DNA from: Dreissena polymorpha
Lineage: Eukaryota; Mollusca; Bivalvia; Myida; Dreissenidae
Direction: 5' to 3'
DNA: 64,000 bases
Assembly: GCF_020536995.1 (NCBI RefSeq)
Contig: NC_068366.1
Location: 30,782,890-30,846,889 of the forward strand
The notes under the pieces are model-generated. The model had not been told where the DNA came from. It saw only the letters and a list, made by a program, of their open reading frames with translations, and did no database searches. The translations under genes were made by a program, and so were the position numbers. This document shows, piece after piece, positions 46,225-58,479 of the stretch (the first letter of the stretch is position 1; every line of letters starts with the position of its first letter).

Positions 46225-46475
46225 TCAATGATTGTCTTAGCTAGCCGGCTATTTGAGCGCTAAACAACAAATCCAAGGATCATGGGTTCGATCTCCGACC
46301 CGGCCATAAGACTTGTTCGGTGATTGGTAATGAAATTATGTCAACGGTCATTCTGTCCTGCCTGTAATATAAGTCAGGCAGTTGTGTGTTTCTGGCAAAA
46401 GAATGTGCATGTTGTATTGATTAACCAGCTTGCACGGAAAAGTGAATAGTAATAAAGTTAAATATATTGCGAAAA
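46225..46475 (+). repeat. tRNA-derived SINE
   Basis: The head has an A-box-like TAGCTAGCCGGCTATTTGAG (46239-46258) and a B box GGTTCGATCTCC (46285-46296), with one base more than GGTTCGANTCC. The body follows with TGTCCTGCCTGTAATATAAG and a TGTGTGTTTCTGGCAAAAGA stretch, and the tail is AT-rich. The promoter spacing of about 45 bases fits tRNA-type internal RNA polymerase III boxes. Confidence 0.65.
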
Positions 46476-48399
46476 CCCCCCGAGTTTTTGGTCATTCTTA
46501 CGCAGTGATTTCACCATATATCTATAGAATGCCCTATTGTCACTACCGGTATATTGTCTTTCAAGAGGCTAATTACATAGCCTTATACAATACGCTATAA
46601 TGATATTACGATTGTTAGTTTCTGAACAACTTCATCCAATTTGCCTAGGGGCTCTTGAAGAGACTAAACCTGGTTGTATCGGGATATTACTCGATCTGTA
46701 GGATGCATGATTGCAGTGGTTTACAAAACATAAGGCCTACATTTTTAAATAAATAAAAACAAAATACAAGTATTGCAACATATTCCGTACTTAATGTGCG
46801 CTTTAACTATACCTTTCTATATTTAAATTGTCTTTCATGTAAGGTTTGCATCCCTTGTTTGTCTCTGTATAGAACAACACGTCAAAATGGTATTCGATTG
46901 TAATTACATTGGGCTTACACAATTTGCAAGAATATTCATTAGCTAAAAATGTCAACATGTATCGATGCTTATGCATTATACTTCACACGACTCTCCGATT
47001 GGAGAAAAGGTAACCAGTAAAGTTTTATAGAAGAAGCGTGATCAGTTTCAATTCTTAGCGATAATTAGTTTGCCTAATCGAATGGCCATCGCGTGCTTCT
47101 TGGGGCGAACCATAAATCATCATAAAAGACTTAAGAATCGGGTATACTCTTTAAATTACCACTTCGGTGGGTGCACACTAAGCTGACACATTTATAATCC
47201 TTTCACAATTTGTTGGGTTAGCGTCGTTTGTACGGATTTGATCTGTTTTGCCGAAATTGTGCAGATCCGTTTAACACTTATTCACTACCACTTCGGTGAT
47301 GAAATGTGTTAACTTGCAACCATTCGTGGTGATAATGGAAACTCCTCTCTGCGACAATACCGTCATCGCATTGTTTCGTGCGAATTTCCTTGGAGTCAGA
47401 TCGCGGTGATACATTTCAGAAGCGAAATAAAAAGTTACTGAAGATTACATAATGATCTGCTTATCAACTAATCGCTATGGTTATTCATTATTGCATGTAT
47501 TAAGAATAATATGCATGTATATGAAAGCATTTCTGTTTTTTTTTAAATTAATTTCATTTGAGAAAATGAAGGCAGTAATTTTACATTGACATTATTACTG
47601 GATCCATGACGTGCATTCTATATCCATATTTATTACTTTCGATAAAATTTAACATTTAATTAATAATGATTTTTATAGATTTATTGATTTTAAAACTTCA
47701 TAACATAAGAAGCTGTGTTTTGTACTTGGTACTACAAACTTGTAAATGCTACAATATAGTAACAATGGTAATTCAAAAACAGAATCAGCAGAGTAATCTT
47801 TTTAGACGTAGGCTACAATTTTTCCTTTAACAAACCAACCGAAACACCCTTAAGGTCACCGCCTTAAAAGAGTTTATAGACAGCATTGATAGTTTTCCGT
47901 TAATTCTTCATAAAACATACCCGTGTCGTCGGGCATCTTACCCAGAACTCGTAGTTAGTTTTGTTAAGTTCCTATGTACACCTGTAAGTTGTATTTGCTT
48001 AATTTAAATATTTTCGATGACAGCAGTTACATGCCACTGATCTACTATTGATATCTCGGCTAAGTCCGGAAAGGTCTCCTGTCCCAACAGCAATCTAAAA
48101 GGCGTTACTATGTAGAAGGAAACATTAAAAGCTTTTCCAAACAAATAACCTGAATGTTAGCCATCGGTGAAGCTATTATACTAGTATTTTTTGTGAATAG
48201 GTTGGTTAGTACATAGCTTAGTCGTGGAAATAATTAAGTACGTCATAGGTTCGACATTAGTAAGTCTTTATGACGACAACGCTAGATTGGGTGAGGGACT
48301 AAATACGTCGTATGAACTTGTTGTAAAGACACATTCCACATTATCAGAATACGTGCAGTTCGAAAATAATTGTAAAGCGCAAATCTCTCCGTTCATATT
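46476..48399. other. Intergenic, no gene seen
   Basis: Partly the second duplication copy (to about 46860 and from about 48200). An ACCACTTCGGTG phrase occurs twice (about 47158 and 47286). No coding signal. Confidence 0.4.
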
Positions 48400-50357
48400 T
48401 TTGATATTACTTTTACTAAACTCTGTACTCATCTCTAAGAGGCTGCAGTCTGGGCCTGACCAAGAACCTTCACCACACACAAACGTTGAAGATCTCAGGT
48501 ACAGTTCCCGGCCATCTTTCCTTCCATGTACGCAATTTATCACCTCAATGCGATGCATATTACCAAAACCAAATGGACCTGTATGTAGAAATAGACTCGT
48601 TTTGATTTATTTGTGCAGTCTCCTCCTTCAGGAATCGCATTTTCCAGAACCGAACCCAGGCCCAAGGCAACCTAAATAGCCATGTGGATTCTGCAACAAG
48701 GCAGTAAAGTGGAAAACACCTAGGGTGTGTTGTGACAGCTGCTATACCTGGTGCCATACAGAATGCATGGGCATGCCACCGCACATACGAGGCACTCATC
48801 GGTAATAGCGTGGGAATGCATCCAGTGTGGTATCCCAAATTTCCGTCTAGCTTCTTTGACCTTACTCTCTATGAAACAGCAAACAGCTATGAAATACTGA
48901 ACACGGACCACAGTAGAATGTTTGAGCTCGCGTACTCACTTGACGAAGGCATCCAGACCGACATGGTCGTGCTCGACTTCAGCAAAGCGTTCGACCGGGT
49001 CCCAAACCAGCGCCTTCTAAAAAAATTGGGCCACTACGGCATCCGAGGAAGCACCCACAGATGGATCTCATCACTCCTGTCCAACCGTTCGCGGCAGGTC
49101 ATTGTGGAGGGTGCCACCTCCGATCAGGTTCCGGTCGTCAGCGGCGTGCCTCAGGGTACTGTCCTAGGGCCGCTGCTATTTCTCATCTTCATAAACGACC
49201 TACCAGACGGACTGAAGTCATCTACAAGGCTGTTTGCTGATGACTGGATTGTCTATCGCCAAATCAGAGCCAAAGAGGACTGTGACATCCTGCAGAACGA
49301 CCTACAAACCCTATCTGAATGAGAACATACATGGGGAATGGAGTTCCACCCACAGAAACGCAGTGTACTTAGAGTCACCCGGAAGCGCCGTTTGATAGAA
49401 CACTCATATCTTTTGAAAGGAACAACCCTAACTGTGGACAAATCAACAAAATACCTTGGTGTGGACATCCACTCCACGCTGTCTTGGTGCACTCATATTG
49501 ACCGAACCACCAAGAAAGCTTACAAAATGCTGTGCTTCCTACGTAGAAATCTTAGGCACAGTCTTCAAGCCACAAAAGTAAATGCCTATAAAACACTGGT
49601 GTTACCCATCTAAGAATGCTGCGCATCAATTTGGAACCCTCAGACAAAAGAACAAATAAAGATAATTGAAATGGTCCATAGAAGAGCAGCACGTTTTACC
49701 ACCAACCGTTACCGCAATACCAGCAGCGAAACCGATATGCTGAATCTACTTCAATTGGAGTCTCTTGAGGACAGACGCACTAAACTCCAGCTAGTGATTC
49801 TATACAAGATCATACATGAACTTGTCGACATACCAAGTGAACACTACCTATCAGAAGCACCAGCGCGAACACGTCAGAACATACATAGCTAGGCATACAA
49901 ACACTACTCAACATCATCAGATGTCTTTAAGTTCAGTTTCTTCCACAGAACCACCCCAGTGTGAAACAGACTACCAGCTACAGTAGCTGAGGCACCCTTT
50001 TTGGTATCCTTCAAATGGGAACAAGCGACGCTGCATTTCTAACAAGGGGCCGGTTTCACTCCCAGCTGGTTGTATGACCAGGTGGGATTATCTCTCTTTT
50101 TCCTTCCTTTTATTATGTATCTATTCTTATTTTTCCTAATTTAAATATGTTGTATTGTGTACTTTATCTGTATTATCTCTTCTAACCTTATATACTCTGA
50201 ATATATACTATTATATTGTACTTAATTTGTATCACCTCGTGTATTTTTATATAATCTATCTTTCTATCCATCTTTATACTTCTGTATTAAGCGCCACTAT
50301 CCGTTGAGTAATTGTCAAGTTTGACTGGCCAACGCATTGATGTTGATGTAGATGTAG
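48400..50357 (+). mobile_element. CR1/Jockey-type LINE, internally deleted
   Basis: A non-LTR retrotransposon copy set into the duplicated sequence; the flanks near 48400 and 50358 resume the match to copy 1, which gives the borders. It holds an ORF start with a 2A-like motif and a PHD finger, then the RT domain, a 3' UTR (GGGGCCGGTTTCACTCCCAG onward) and a short tandem tail TGATGTTGATGTAGATGTAG, as in CR1/L2-like elements. The endonuclease and the front of the RT, at least 1 kb, are missing between about 48890 and 48910. Confidence 0.8.
48500..50042 (+). pseudogene. LINE polyprotein remnant: 2A-like, PHD finger, reverse transcriptase
   Basis: Parts in order: a hydrophobic lead (LIYLCSLLLQ) into PEPNPGP at 48644-48664, which resembles the E-x-NPGP core of 2A skipping peptides but lacks the usual DxE acid; a PHD-type finger at 48683-48766 (CGFC, CCDSC, H, C); a frameshift near 48785; then RT with motif [11 protein letters not shown], motif [12 protein letters not shown], motif C FADD (49233-49244) and the thumb (YLGVDIHSTLSW, FLRRNLRHS). 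The RT frame is kept from 48732 to a terminal TAA at 50040. It carries in-frame stops at 49320 (TGA for an expected Trp), 49611 (TAA), 49890 (TAG) and 49962 (TGA for Trp). An earlier TAG lies at 48677. Loss is by point change with little indel, so decay is moderate. Confidence 0.8.
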
Positions 50358-50895
50358 ATATCACAATTATCTTATAAACGTGTGCCAAATCGTTATTTTG
50401 GCGAAAAATGACATCATGGATGTTATGTAAGTGTATTATTTTCCATGCTTATTCTCTGCGACGAAACTCAATACAGGGTGGATTTTCAGTCAAACAGAAA
50501 AATATCTTGAATTAGCACGTGTCACCACGGCTTAAGAGATTTGGGTGGTGTCAAACAATTACTTCCGAAGAAAGTGAAGATCGGGTACCAGAGTGACGGT
50601 TATATAGTGGGTGTAATCCCGTTCTGTTTTACATTACACCGTCTCGACTGGACATCGCAACCAATTGTTTGAAAATGGCGGCTGGTCAGACAACGAAACC
50701 TAACAGAGGTATTGTTGAACACAACAAGAATAACTCGCTTTTGTTTCTGATTTTAAATATAAACCTCTTTGAAATATATTTAGTTTTTATGAATTGAATG
50801 TCATTTTTATATGATACATGTCGTTTTGTCGTCAATATCACTGCTACTTAGATGTCTAGACCTGCCTTGACATGAAATTGAAGTGGGTGGGGTAA
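50358..50895. other. Intergenic, end of duplicated segment
   Basis: 50400-50490 resumes the match to copy 1 of the duplication (40260-40360). The rest holds no recognised feature. Confidence 0.4.
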
Positions 50896-50899
50896 TATA

Positions 50900-51367
50900 G
50901 GTTACACATGCCCAATTAATTTCCTTCTTTGTTATATATAGAATTCGCAATCTTTGATCTCAAATTTCACCATGACCGAGCGATAAGCCAATATATAACT
51001 ATACATGACTGGAAAGGTGGTTTCATAAACTTACAAAAAAACTGCATTTGAAAAAATTCTATACGGTGTAACTCAAAATAATTACCTTAGAGCATATGAA
51101 CCGGTTTTGACAGCTACCGGCACTGCCATTTGAAGGCAAAAACGATGCCCTACTATTGAGGCTGGCAACCACTAACATACAAAGAAATGCACAAATCAGG
51201 CCTTTTGCCCTGTGACTTACACATGTACCTTTAAACTGACACCTAAACTCTTCATTTCAGATGCATTTTTAAAATCTTATACACCAGGACCTGCATCATA
51301 TGTACTAAGTAGCAAACCGACTGCATGTAACCCCCCAAATTCCACTTCCGTTTAGGATAATGTAACC
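50900..51367. repeat. Left 468-bp terminal direct repeat
   Basis: Begins GGTTACACATGCCC and ends AGGATAATGTAACC, immediately followed by TATA. Noncoding. Confidence 0.9.
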
Positions 51368-52800
51368 TATAAGGGAACCCAACCCCTTCAAATTTGAATT
51401 AAAGGCACTTTTTCCATAGGTATAATCTGTTTTAAAAAAGATCACAAAGTTCCAGTACCATGACACACAGATTTATTCATTAAAGTTGACGTTGAAAGCG
51501 TCACGCGTAACAGCGTTTCGCGTCAAGAATTAAGGTAGAAAAGCCGACCTTGGTTACATCATACAGACAGCACTTAGACTCCATACAAGGCATCACTTTC
51601 GATTCTAATAGCATAGCAGATGTAACATATGACTTAATAAGTGAAAACAAATCATCAATGGCATTATATGTGCATCATAGCAGGTTTTGAACAAGATCCG
51701 AACAAACTTTTTATATATTTTTTGGCACATTTTAGGTAAAATCCATGTAGAAGCAGCATTTCTGATGTCATTTGACCCAACAAAAGGGCTTGCTTGCATG
51801 GGAAAACAACACACTTTACTTCCTGACGCAAAAAAAGTCATCGTCAGACATGAGCTTTAAGTTTTCTGTCACACCTGGACCTATGATTCCTCGGCTCGAG
51901 TTCCGTCTCGGACAGGCTCCGGAAAGTGTCAGTCTGGCCCGGGTGCTCAATTCCGTGTAATCTGAGAAAACAAAAAGTTGTTTAGTGCACATTTACCCAT
52001 TACGGTGCTAACTTATGTAAGTGAGATACAATTAGAGTAAGCTTTCAATAGTCTGTGTGGCTTTATTTACTGTAAACGGATAAGTCACCATGCCGGCATC
52101 ACATTGTCGGGCACACTGGCAAAGTTATCGCCACAAAATGTGGTTTCAGAGCTGCAGTAATTGTAAAAAACAACAATTTGCCTAATTTTGGTGACAAAAG
52201 TGTGCCATGATATCAAAGAAATCATTTTACAATAGATTTCATTGAAAATAACAGCGTACTAACCTGCAAAGACACCGATCCTCTCGACACGACTGGGCGA
52301 GTGTTGAGGGCCGTCTCCGAATCAGTCATACTGTGCAGTTTTTGATGGCCTGTCACTTCAGCCGGACTTGTAAACCAATTGGACAGCAGTTCAGGCAGAG
52401 CTATAGACTAATTCCGACACCACCTAAAAATGTACATTTAGGTTTACGTATAATATTGAGGTCACTTAAATACAGATTCCCTGCTGTTTTTCACGCACGG
52501 TCTATCACAACAACATCGTTCCAAGAAAGAAAGCATAATATTATTATCCTTTTTGTGTTTTCAGCTGAATACTTGATTTAACTTGAACTCAGCAAGATAT
52601 CCAAACAGGAAAAATAAGGCAAAGTAGTGTTATTCTGAGTAGATCTGCCTGGCGGGATTGAAAGCGAAGGCAGATAGCAGTGTCGGTCCAAAATTGCTTG
52701 CATGGAAAAACAACACACATTACATTTTAAATAGTAAAAGGCTAAAAGTAAACAATAGCAATAAATACAGATGAAATAAAGACAGGAATTAGGTTCATTA

Positions 52801-53067
52801 TTGAGATTGATGCAAATTAATGTCAAAATGTCACTGAAAAACAATACCGAGTGTTTACGTAGTCTTAGAATGTGTCTTCGGAACAGGTTTCGGAGTGATT
52901 TTCAAGCATTTACCCCCCTTAGGACCCCAAGTGCAACAGCCCAATTGCAAACAGCCCTTAATTGGGTCAAAATGACATCTGGTAGTTATGTTTTGCAATA
53001 CAGAGAGTTTTTGATGGTAAATTGTCAACATTCTGGAAGACGACTAACTTGGTCGGAAGTTCTTAAA
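52801..53067 (+). other. Possible exon inside the 2.6-kb element
   Basis: An open stretch with coding-like composition up to the right terminal repeat (FQAFTPLRTPSATAQLQTAL, then SGSYVLQYREFLMVNC and SGRRLTWSEVLK). It runs directly into the repeat, where AAAG|GTTACA could act as a splice donor. I recognise no family. Confidence 0.3.
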
Positions 53068-53535
53068 GGTTACACATGCCCAATTAATTTCCTTCTTTGT
53101 TATATATAGAATTCGCAATCTTTGATCTCAAATTTCACCATGACCGAGCGATAAGCCAATATATAACTATACATGACTGGAAAGGTGGTTTCATAAACTT
53201 ACAAAAAAACTGCATTTGAAAAAATTCTATACGGTGTAACTCAAAATAATTACCTTAGAGCATATGAACCGGTTTTGACAGCTACCGGCACTGCCATTTG
53301 AAGGCAAAAACCATGCCCTACTATTGAGGCTGGCAACCACTAACATACAAAGAAATGCACAAATCAGGCCTTTTGCCCTGTGACTTACACATGTACCTTT
53401 AAACTGACACCTAAACTCTTCATTTCAGATGCATTTTTAAAATCTTATACACCAGGACCTGCATCATATGTACTAAGTAGCAAACCGACTGCATGTAATC
53501 CCCCAAATTCCACTTCCGTTTAGGATAATGTAACC
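53068..53535. repeat. Right 468-bp terminal direct repeat
   Basis: Same as the left repeat with two visible base differences (a G/C change mid-way and a C/T change near the end). Followed by TATATAAAAC. Confidence 0.9.
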
Positions 53536-53539
53536 TATA

Positions 53540-54333
53540 TAAAACAAACCCACCCAAACAAAACATAACAAATATTGCGGTTTATGAACATAACAATTGA
53601 GCTCGATAAAATTCATCTGTTAACCTACTGGTTAGTGGGTTCATTTCAGACAGGAGTATTTATTTGACATCCTACAGCCGGTCGGGTAGTTCCGGATCTT
53701 GGGTAATATTTCCGAATCAACTCTATGATTTAATTAAAATTATATGATTATAGGTGCTACCTAATTAACGGGCAAAAGCTTTTTTGAAAACGATGTTTTT
53801 TTTAAAATAAATATATGGACATAATTGTGTTCAAAATATTATAGTTGTTTCAATAATAAAGTAATGCATCCAAAAAAGTCAATCTTCAAACCAGTAACAT
53901 GTTCCTAGCTTTAAGATCTAGCATCTTATAATTGTGTGTGTTTTCTATCCGCAGGAATTTAAAGCTGGTTCGATGGCTGCGGTATAGTGTATATGGTGTC
54001 TGCTTAGTCACTGGGAGACCTCTGTATTGATCTCTTATGTGGGAGGGTTCTTTAGATAATCCTAAAGACACTAAGTAACTGATATAACCAAGGAAACAGT
54101 TTGTTTCAGCAAATGTGTCAATTCAACTTAAGCTTGCTAAAGCAGTTGATTTTAATTTAGCACACACTGATTTAACATAATCAAAATAATGTGATGTGTC
54201 AAATCAATTTTGATTGACAGGATTTTTTGTATTACCATTATGTGGAACAGAAAGACAGCATACTTGTTTTGAAAATTAAAATAGTTCATAAATACAGGTA
54301 TCTTGCAAGGTTCTAATGTTCTTTCGCAAACTA
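53540..54333. other. Intergenic, no gene seen
   Basis: AT-rich; no coding or repeat end recognised. Confidence 0.4.
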
Positions 54334-54338
54334 TTGGC

Positions 54339-57186
54339 CAGCGCCCTCACACTATTTGGGGGAAGGGGTCTGCAGCCCTTAGGAGGGGGAATTTTTTGTA
54401 AATGGGGGAATTTTTATAACGAAAAAAACAGACTATGTTTAACTGTTATAAACATATATTTCTATATATGCGACTGTCTGTATAGGACAGAAAGGTGAAC
54501 TTTTACTCAATCTATATAACAGTAATCTTATTTAAAGGTCCGCCATTATGTCCTTTTTGTTCCTAAAACAAGCTAGTGCTGTGTCTGTTTGCATGCAAAG
54601 TCTGTCTTAAACCAAAGATCGCGACCATGATATATCCGGTGCGCGATATAAATTGTCAGGTTATTCATGCATGTTTATGTATGTATTAGCTTAGTTTGGC
54701 AATCTCAAAACACGTTATTTACCTACCTTATTGAAGTGTTATATCCATATGTTATTCATTAGTATAAAACAAAACATTATTCCATGTCAGTATTTTCAAA
54801 TGCGTATAATTAAATTTGTGATCAATTGTCAAGTTTTGTTGTTCAAGAAAGCATGCACAAATTAGACCAGCGCCCTCACACTACTTTGGGGGAAGGGGTC
54901 AGCAGCCCTAAGGAGGGGGAATTTTCGCTGCCTTTCCCTTTTTGGGGGATTTTTCGGCGTAAGCTGTATTAAGCCAGCTTTTCACCTTAGCCTGACCTTT
55001 GTAAGTGTCCAATAAAATTCAAATAAAATTTCCCGCGGCTAGGTACGAATGAATACACTTCATTTATTCCATTGGCTGATTTGAGTATACCACCAGAACA
55101 TTGGAAACATATCCGCGTCTTTGTTACACTGTTTTACTGTATGAAACAATTTTATCTCTAATGAAAAGGCTTAATAGATAGAACAGTTTTACACTCAATT
55201 CTCGACATCAATACAGTTTGTGCGTACACCTTTTATTTTCAGAGTATTACCAGCGCAAAAGCGTTTATACTTAAAAGGCTATGTTCTCATATTTAGTACT
55301 TACTTCCATATTCCTGTCAACATGTTAACATGTAAAAGTATAAAGAGCAGCGGAAGCGAGGCCTCACTTTAAAGCATTGCATTTCAACCCGCGAGTTTTC
55401 GGGTCAATTCGCGGACATTCAGAGTTTATATACAGGTCATCACCGGAGTTCGCGGCCAGTAAAATAATCGTTATAAAATAAAGATGCTATCCGTGAACTA
55501 GGTGACCTCGAATTTTCTTTAGACCAGAAATATGTTAAATGAAGATATTCAGCAATATAATTATGGTATGTCAATAATAGATTCTTAATGTGTTTTCAAC
55601 AATACAATGATAAATATTATTTTTGATAAATTTAACAATAATTATTCCACCATATTGCCTAATGTACTAAAGTGATATTATGAGCATGTAACAGTTTATA
55701 GGTGTCTATCGCAACCGTTGATTATTTTTGATGTTTCTACTTCATATACACTTATATTAATTAATGCAGCATCAACATACTAAAACAATATACCAGAAAG
55801 AGAAAAATAATGCATTTGAATATCAACCGTACTTTCGTTTGACAACTGATCAGGCGTTTACGAGTTGAACCTAAATTTAGTTTTAGTGCAGATTTGTTCA
55901 TACGACACAAAGACACAATATTGTTTTACGGATCATTTCGGCTTACAGGACTGGGTGGGTCACGTAAGAATATCGAATATAAATTTTTATTTTTATAAAC
56001 AACTGGTAGCAAGGTGAGTTGCAGATAATTGATCAGTAACCACATTTTAACTAACTATTTTGACCTGTTAATTCTTTTCAGTTCTTTTCAGTTCAATTCA
56101 ACAGTGCAAAATGCCCATAATATCACTTTAAGCATGAGCACGATGATTCTCGATACTGTTAATAATCGAATCAAATAGCAATGCCCGACAAACCTCTTAA
56201 ACAGGTTTGTTCGAAGAACGCGCCTATAAATACGGATACTTCTCGTGTGGCCGGTTGACTCATATGTTTAAATTTCACTTCCATTCTTCTTTTGGTTTTC
56301 TGTTTTGTATCTATAGGTTTATATATGTTATAATGTAAAATAAGCCGCGAAAACTCCGCGTAACATCCCGTACTGCGTGTGATGCAGCTAAGAACTGCAC
56401 AGAAAAAGACATTCGCTATCCTTGATCTCATTCATTAAACTATTTACGCCGTATATCTTTTTTAAAGATATTTCTTGTTTTACTTACCCTCTCATTATTA
56501 TTATTATCTCATTACATTTGTACATGTTTGCACTTTATTCATTGCATTTTTCATAATTTAGTATGTTTGCAAAGATTAAATTGAAATAGAATTGAGATAT
56601 AATAATCATGAGACACATCTTTTTTTTTTTTTTTTTTTTTAGGGGGAATTTTTCCCCCTAAAAGGGGAAAAAAGTATACTTTTCAGGTGGGGGACTGCCG
56701 CCGAATTTCGTCGGCAGATTTTATAGATTGAGGGCCCTGTAGACCCATGTACAAAATGACGCCATTCATTCTCATGGAAAACATGGGCTTTAATAGTACC
56801 TCTAAATTAAAAGCAAGTAGTTTACACTGTATCTAAGGCGCAAAGATTGTTGAGATAGGTCAGTATTGACTTGTGACATTTACAGTTATAATTGTATACA
56901 CCTTCATGTGTGCACTGGTGTGTTTCGGCAGTTCAAAGCAAATTCAAGAGAGAATGGTAACACCCGAAATGACCTGTGATGTTTTGCAAATAGTGTTATT
57001 GTTTATCGCAGTACAAGTGTTAAAGTGATGTACAATGAAAGCAGACAATCTGGTCAAAACTGGATTATGAATATCGGATTCAACACAAAATTAAAGTGGG
57101 TGAAAAAAGGGTAAAATACTAGTTTGATATATAAGAGTCAATTTTCAACTATTTTCGGGGGCAGATTTGATAGATTGAGGGCCCTG
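54339..57186. mobile_element. Outer CAGCGCCCTCA element
   Basis: Left end CAGCGCCCTCACACTA (54339), right end TTGAGGGCCCTG (to 57186), flanked on both sides by TTGGC (54334-54338 and 57187-57191). Inside the left end is TTTGGGGGAAGGGGTC and AGGAGGGGGAATTTT. It is interrupted by a second copy of its own family at 54868-56739. An extra right end with the next flank is duplicated at 57187-57232. No coding recognised. Confidence 0.65.
54868..56739. mobile_element. Inner CAGCGCCCTCA element, nested
   Basis: Left end CAGCGCCCTCACACTACT, right end GATTGAGGGCCCTG, flanked by TAGAC on both sides (54863-54867 and 56740-56744). About 1.87 kb. Near the right end are a poly-T run, AGGGGGAATTTTTCCCCCT and GCCGAATTTCGTCGGC palindromes. 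The interior is AT-rich without recognisable coding, so it is nonautonomous. The first 60 bases match the outer element closely, so both belong to one family. Confidence 0.7.
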
Positions 57187-57256
57187 TTGGCAAATAGTTT
57201 AAATTTTGAACTTTGATAGATTGAGGGCCCTGTTGGCAAATACTTTAAATTTTGAA
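57165..57256. repeat. 46-bp tandem duplication of the element end and flank
   Basis: TTTGATAGATTGAGGGCCCT, then GTTGGCAAATA and TTTAAATTTTGAAC occur twice head to tail (from about 57166 and 57212). The duplication contains both the right TIR and its outer flank, so it arose after insertion. Confidence 0.85.
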
Positions 57257-58479
57257 CATGACCCCAACCTATAAACAAGAGCAGACAACTCTATCAAGCA
57301 TTTTGTCATAATTATGGCCCTTTTTCCACTTAGAATATGCAGCAAATGTTAAAGTTTGCGTACTACCCCAGGGATTTCAATAGATGCAGAATCCTGCGTT
57401 TTGACGCGAGCAATTTGAAAATGACTCGTTTTTGACCCGACCATTTTTTCTGCCGTGCGTCATTTTGACGCACCGAAAATTTGACCCGCGCGTCAGTCAG
57501 TTTACATCTAACCATATTTCCATGATGTAAATCCCTTTATGCTTCTGATTGACATTCATGCCCCAGTATTGGAAACTCGGTCAATACATAAGGGGATACC
57601 ACAGGCTTCGTTTATCTTATCTAATCTCTTCCAATAAACATGTCATCGTTTAAAGAGTGCGTATGCGCATTAATTGGGAAATTAGAAGCACATGCATATG
57701 CCGTTAAAACAGTTCCTTTGAATTATGGTGCATAATCCATAATACAATCCAAACAAAACACCTTTGACTAATTGCTTTGTAAACAAAACGAGCAACTATT
57801 AATTGACATACACTCAAAGTTTCTTTTTGGCCCGTATTATAAATTGTCAACACTTTAATCCAAACTGCGAGTTCAACAATTGTTTATATCGGAAAGACCA
57901 ATTAACGCGACAACGAACACGGCACCGAACTTAGTTACACTTTTTGCGAAATAAGTTTACACAATACAGCACCTGGTCTTGAAAGTTCAAAGCAGCCCTT
58001 TGAAGTGGCGCTGATTAGCAGGTAGCGTCTAGCGAATTGAAAACTTTAAATGTATTTCATGTGACGTCATTGCCTAAGTTAATTGCTTAAATCGTAACCG
58101 TTACACAATCGTTTGTGAACTTGTTAACTCGGCTCGGATTAATTGTTTGTGAAAGTTGTAATTCGGTATTTAAAAAGTACTTTAAAGACAGTGCCGAGCA
58201 TCATCATCACACCTTTATGGCGAGAGAGTTGTGAAAACGATACCCGTATTACAATTTTATGCGGCAACACTTCAATTTTAGTACATGTATATTTCATCAT
58301 GTCCATTTATAAAACTGAAGCATATTGTTTTTCTACAGCCACATTATTATTTTTTGCCTTAATTCAATGCCATAACTTCTTTATTTATGATCACATTTTA
58401 TTATTACTTTGACAAAACAACACTTACCTGAATACCACAATGGATTCCACCCAAACAATACCCCATGCCCCTACCCAAA
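57257..58479. other. Intergenic, no gene seen
   Basis: 57360-57500 is rich in TTTTGACGC/GACCCG words (a short degenerate repeat). Otherwise nothing recognised. Confidence 0.4.

Larger units (their letters stand above)
43655..50490. repeat. Segmental duplication, copy 2
   Basis: Partner of 34696-40340, in the same order and direction. It contains the open LRR gene. It lacks the ~140-bp array and the decayed RT fragment of copy 1, and it is split instead by a SINE (46225-46475) and a LINE (48400-50357). Similarity is patchy, so the duplication is old. Confidence 0.7.
50900..53535. mobile_element. 2.6-kb element with 468-bp terminal direct repeats, unclassified
   Basis: Two copies of a 468-base repeat (50900-51367 and 53068-53535) flank a 1.7-kb interior in direct orientation, and differ at only about two positions. 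Each repeat starts GGTTACA and ends TGTAACC, a 7-base inversion. TATA lies outside on both sides (50896-50899 and 53536-53539), giving a 4-base target duplication. This is LTR-like architecture, but TG...CA ends, a primer-binding site and a polypurine tract are not evident, and no gag or pol was recognised. The interior has a repeated GCTTGCATGG(G/A)AAAACAACA word at about 51792 and 52700. It could be a nonautonomous LTR-type element, or two copies of a TIR element trapping the interior. Near-identity points to recent origin. Confidence 0.6.

Noticed and set aside
50900-51367. Calling the 468-bp repeats standard LTRs
   Set aside because: Ends are GG...CC, not TG...CA, and no primer-binding site or polypurine tract was found next to them.
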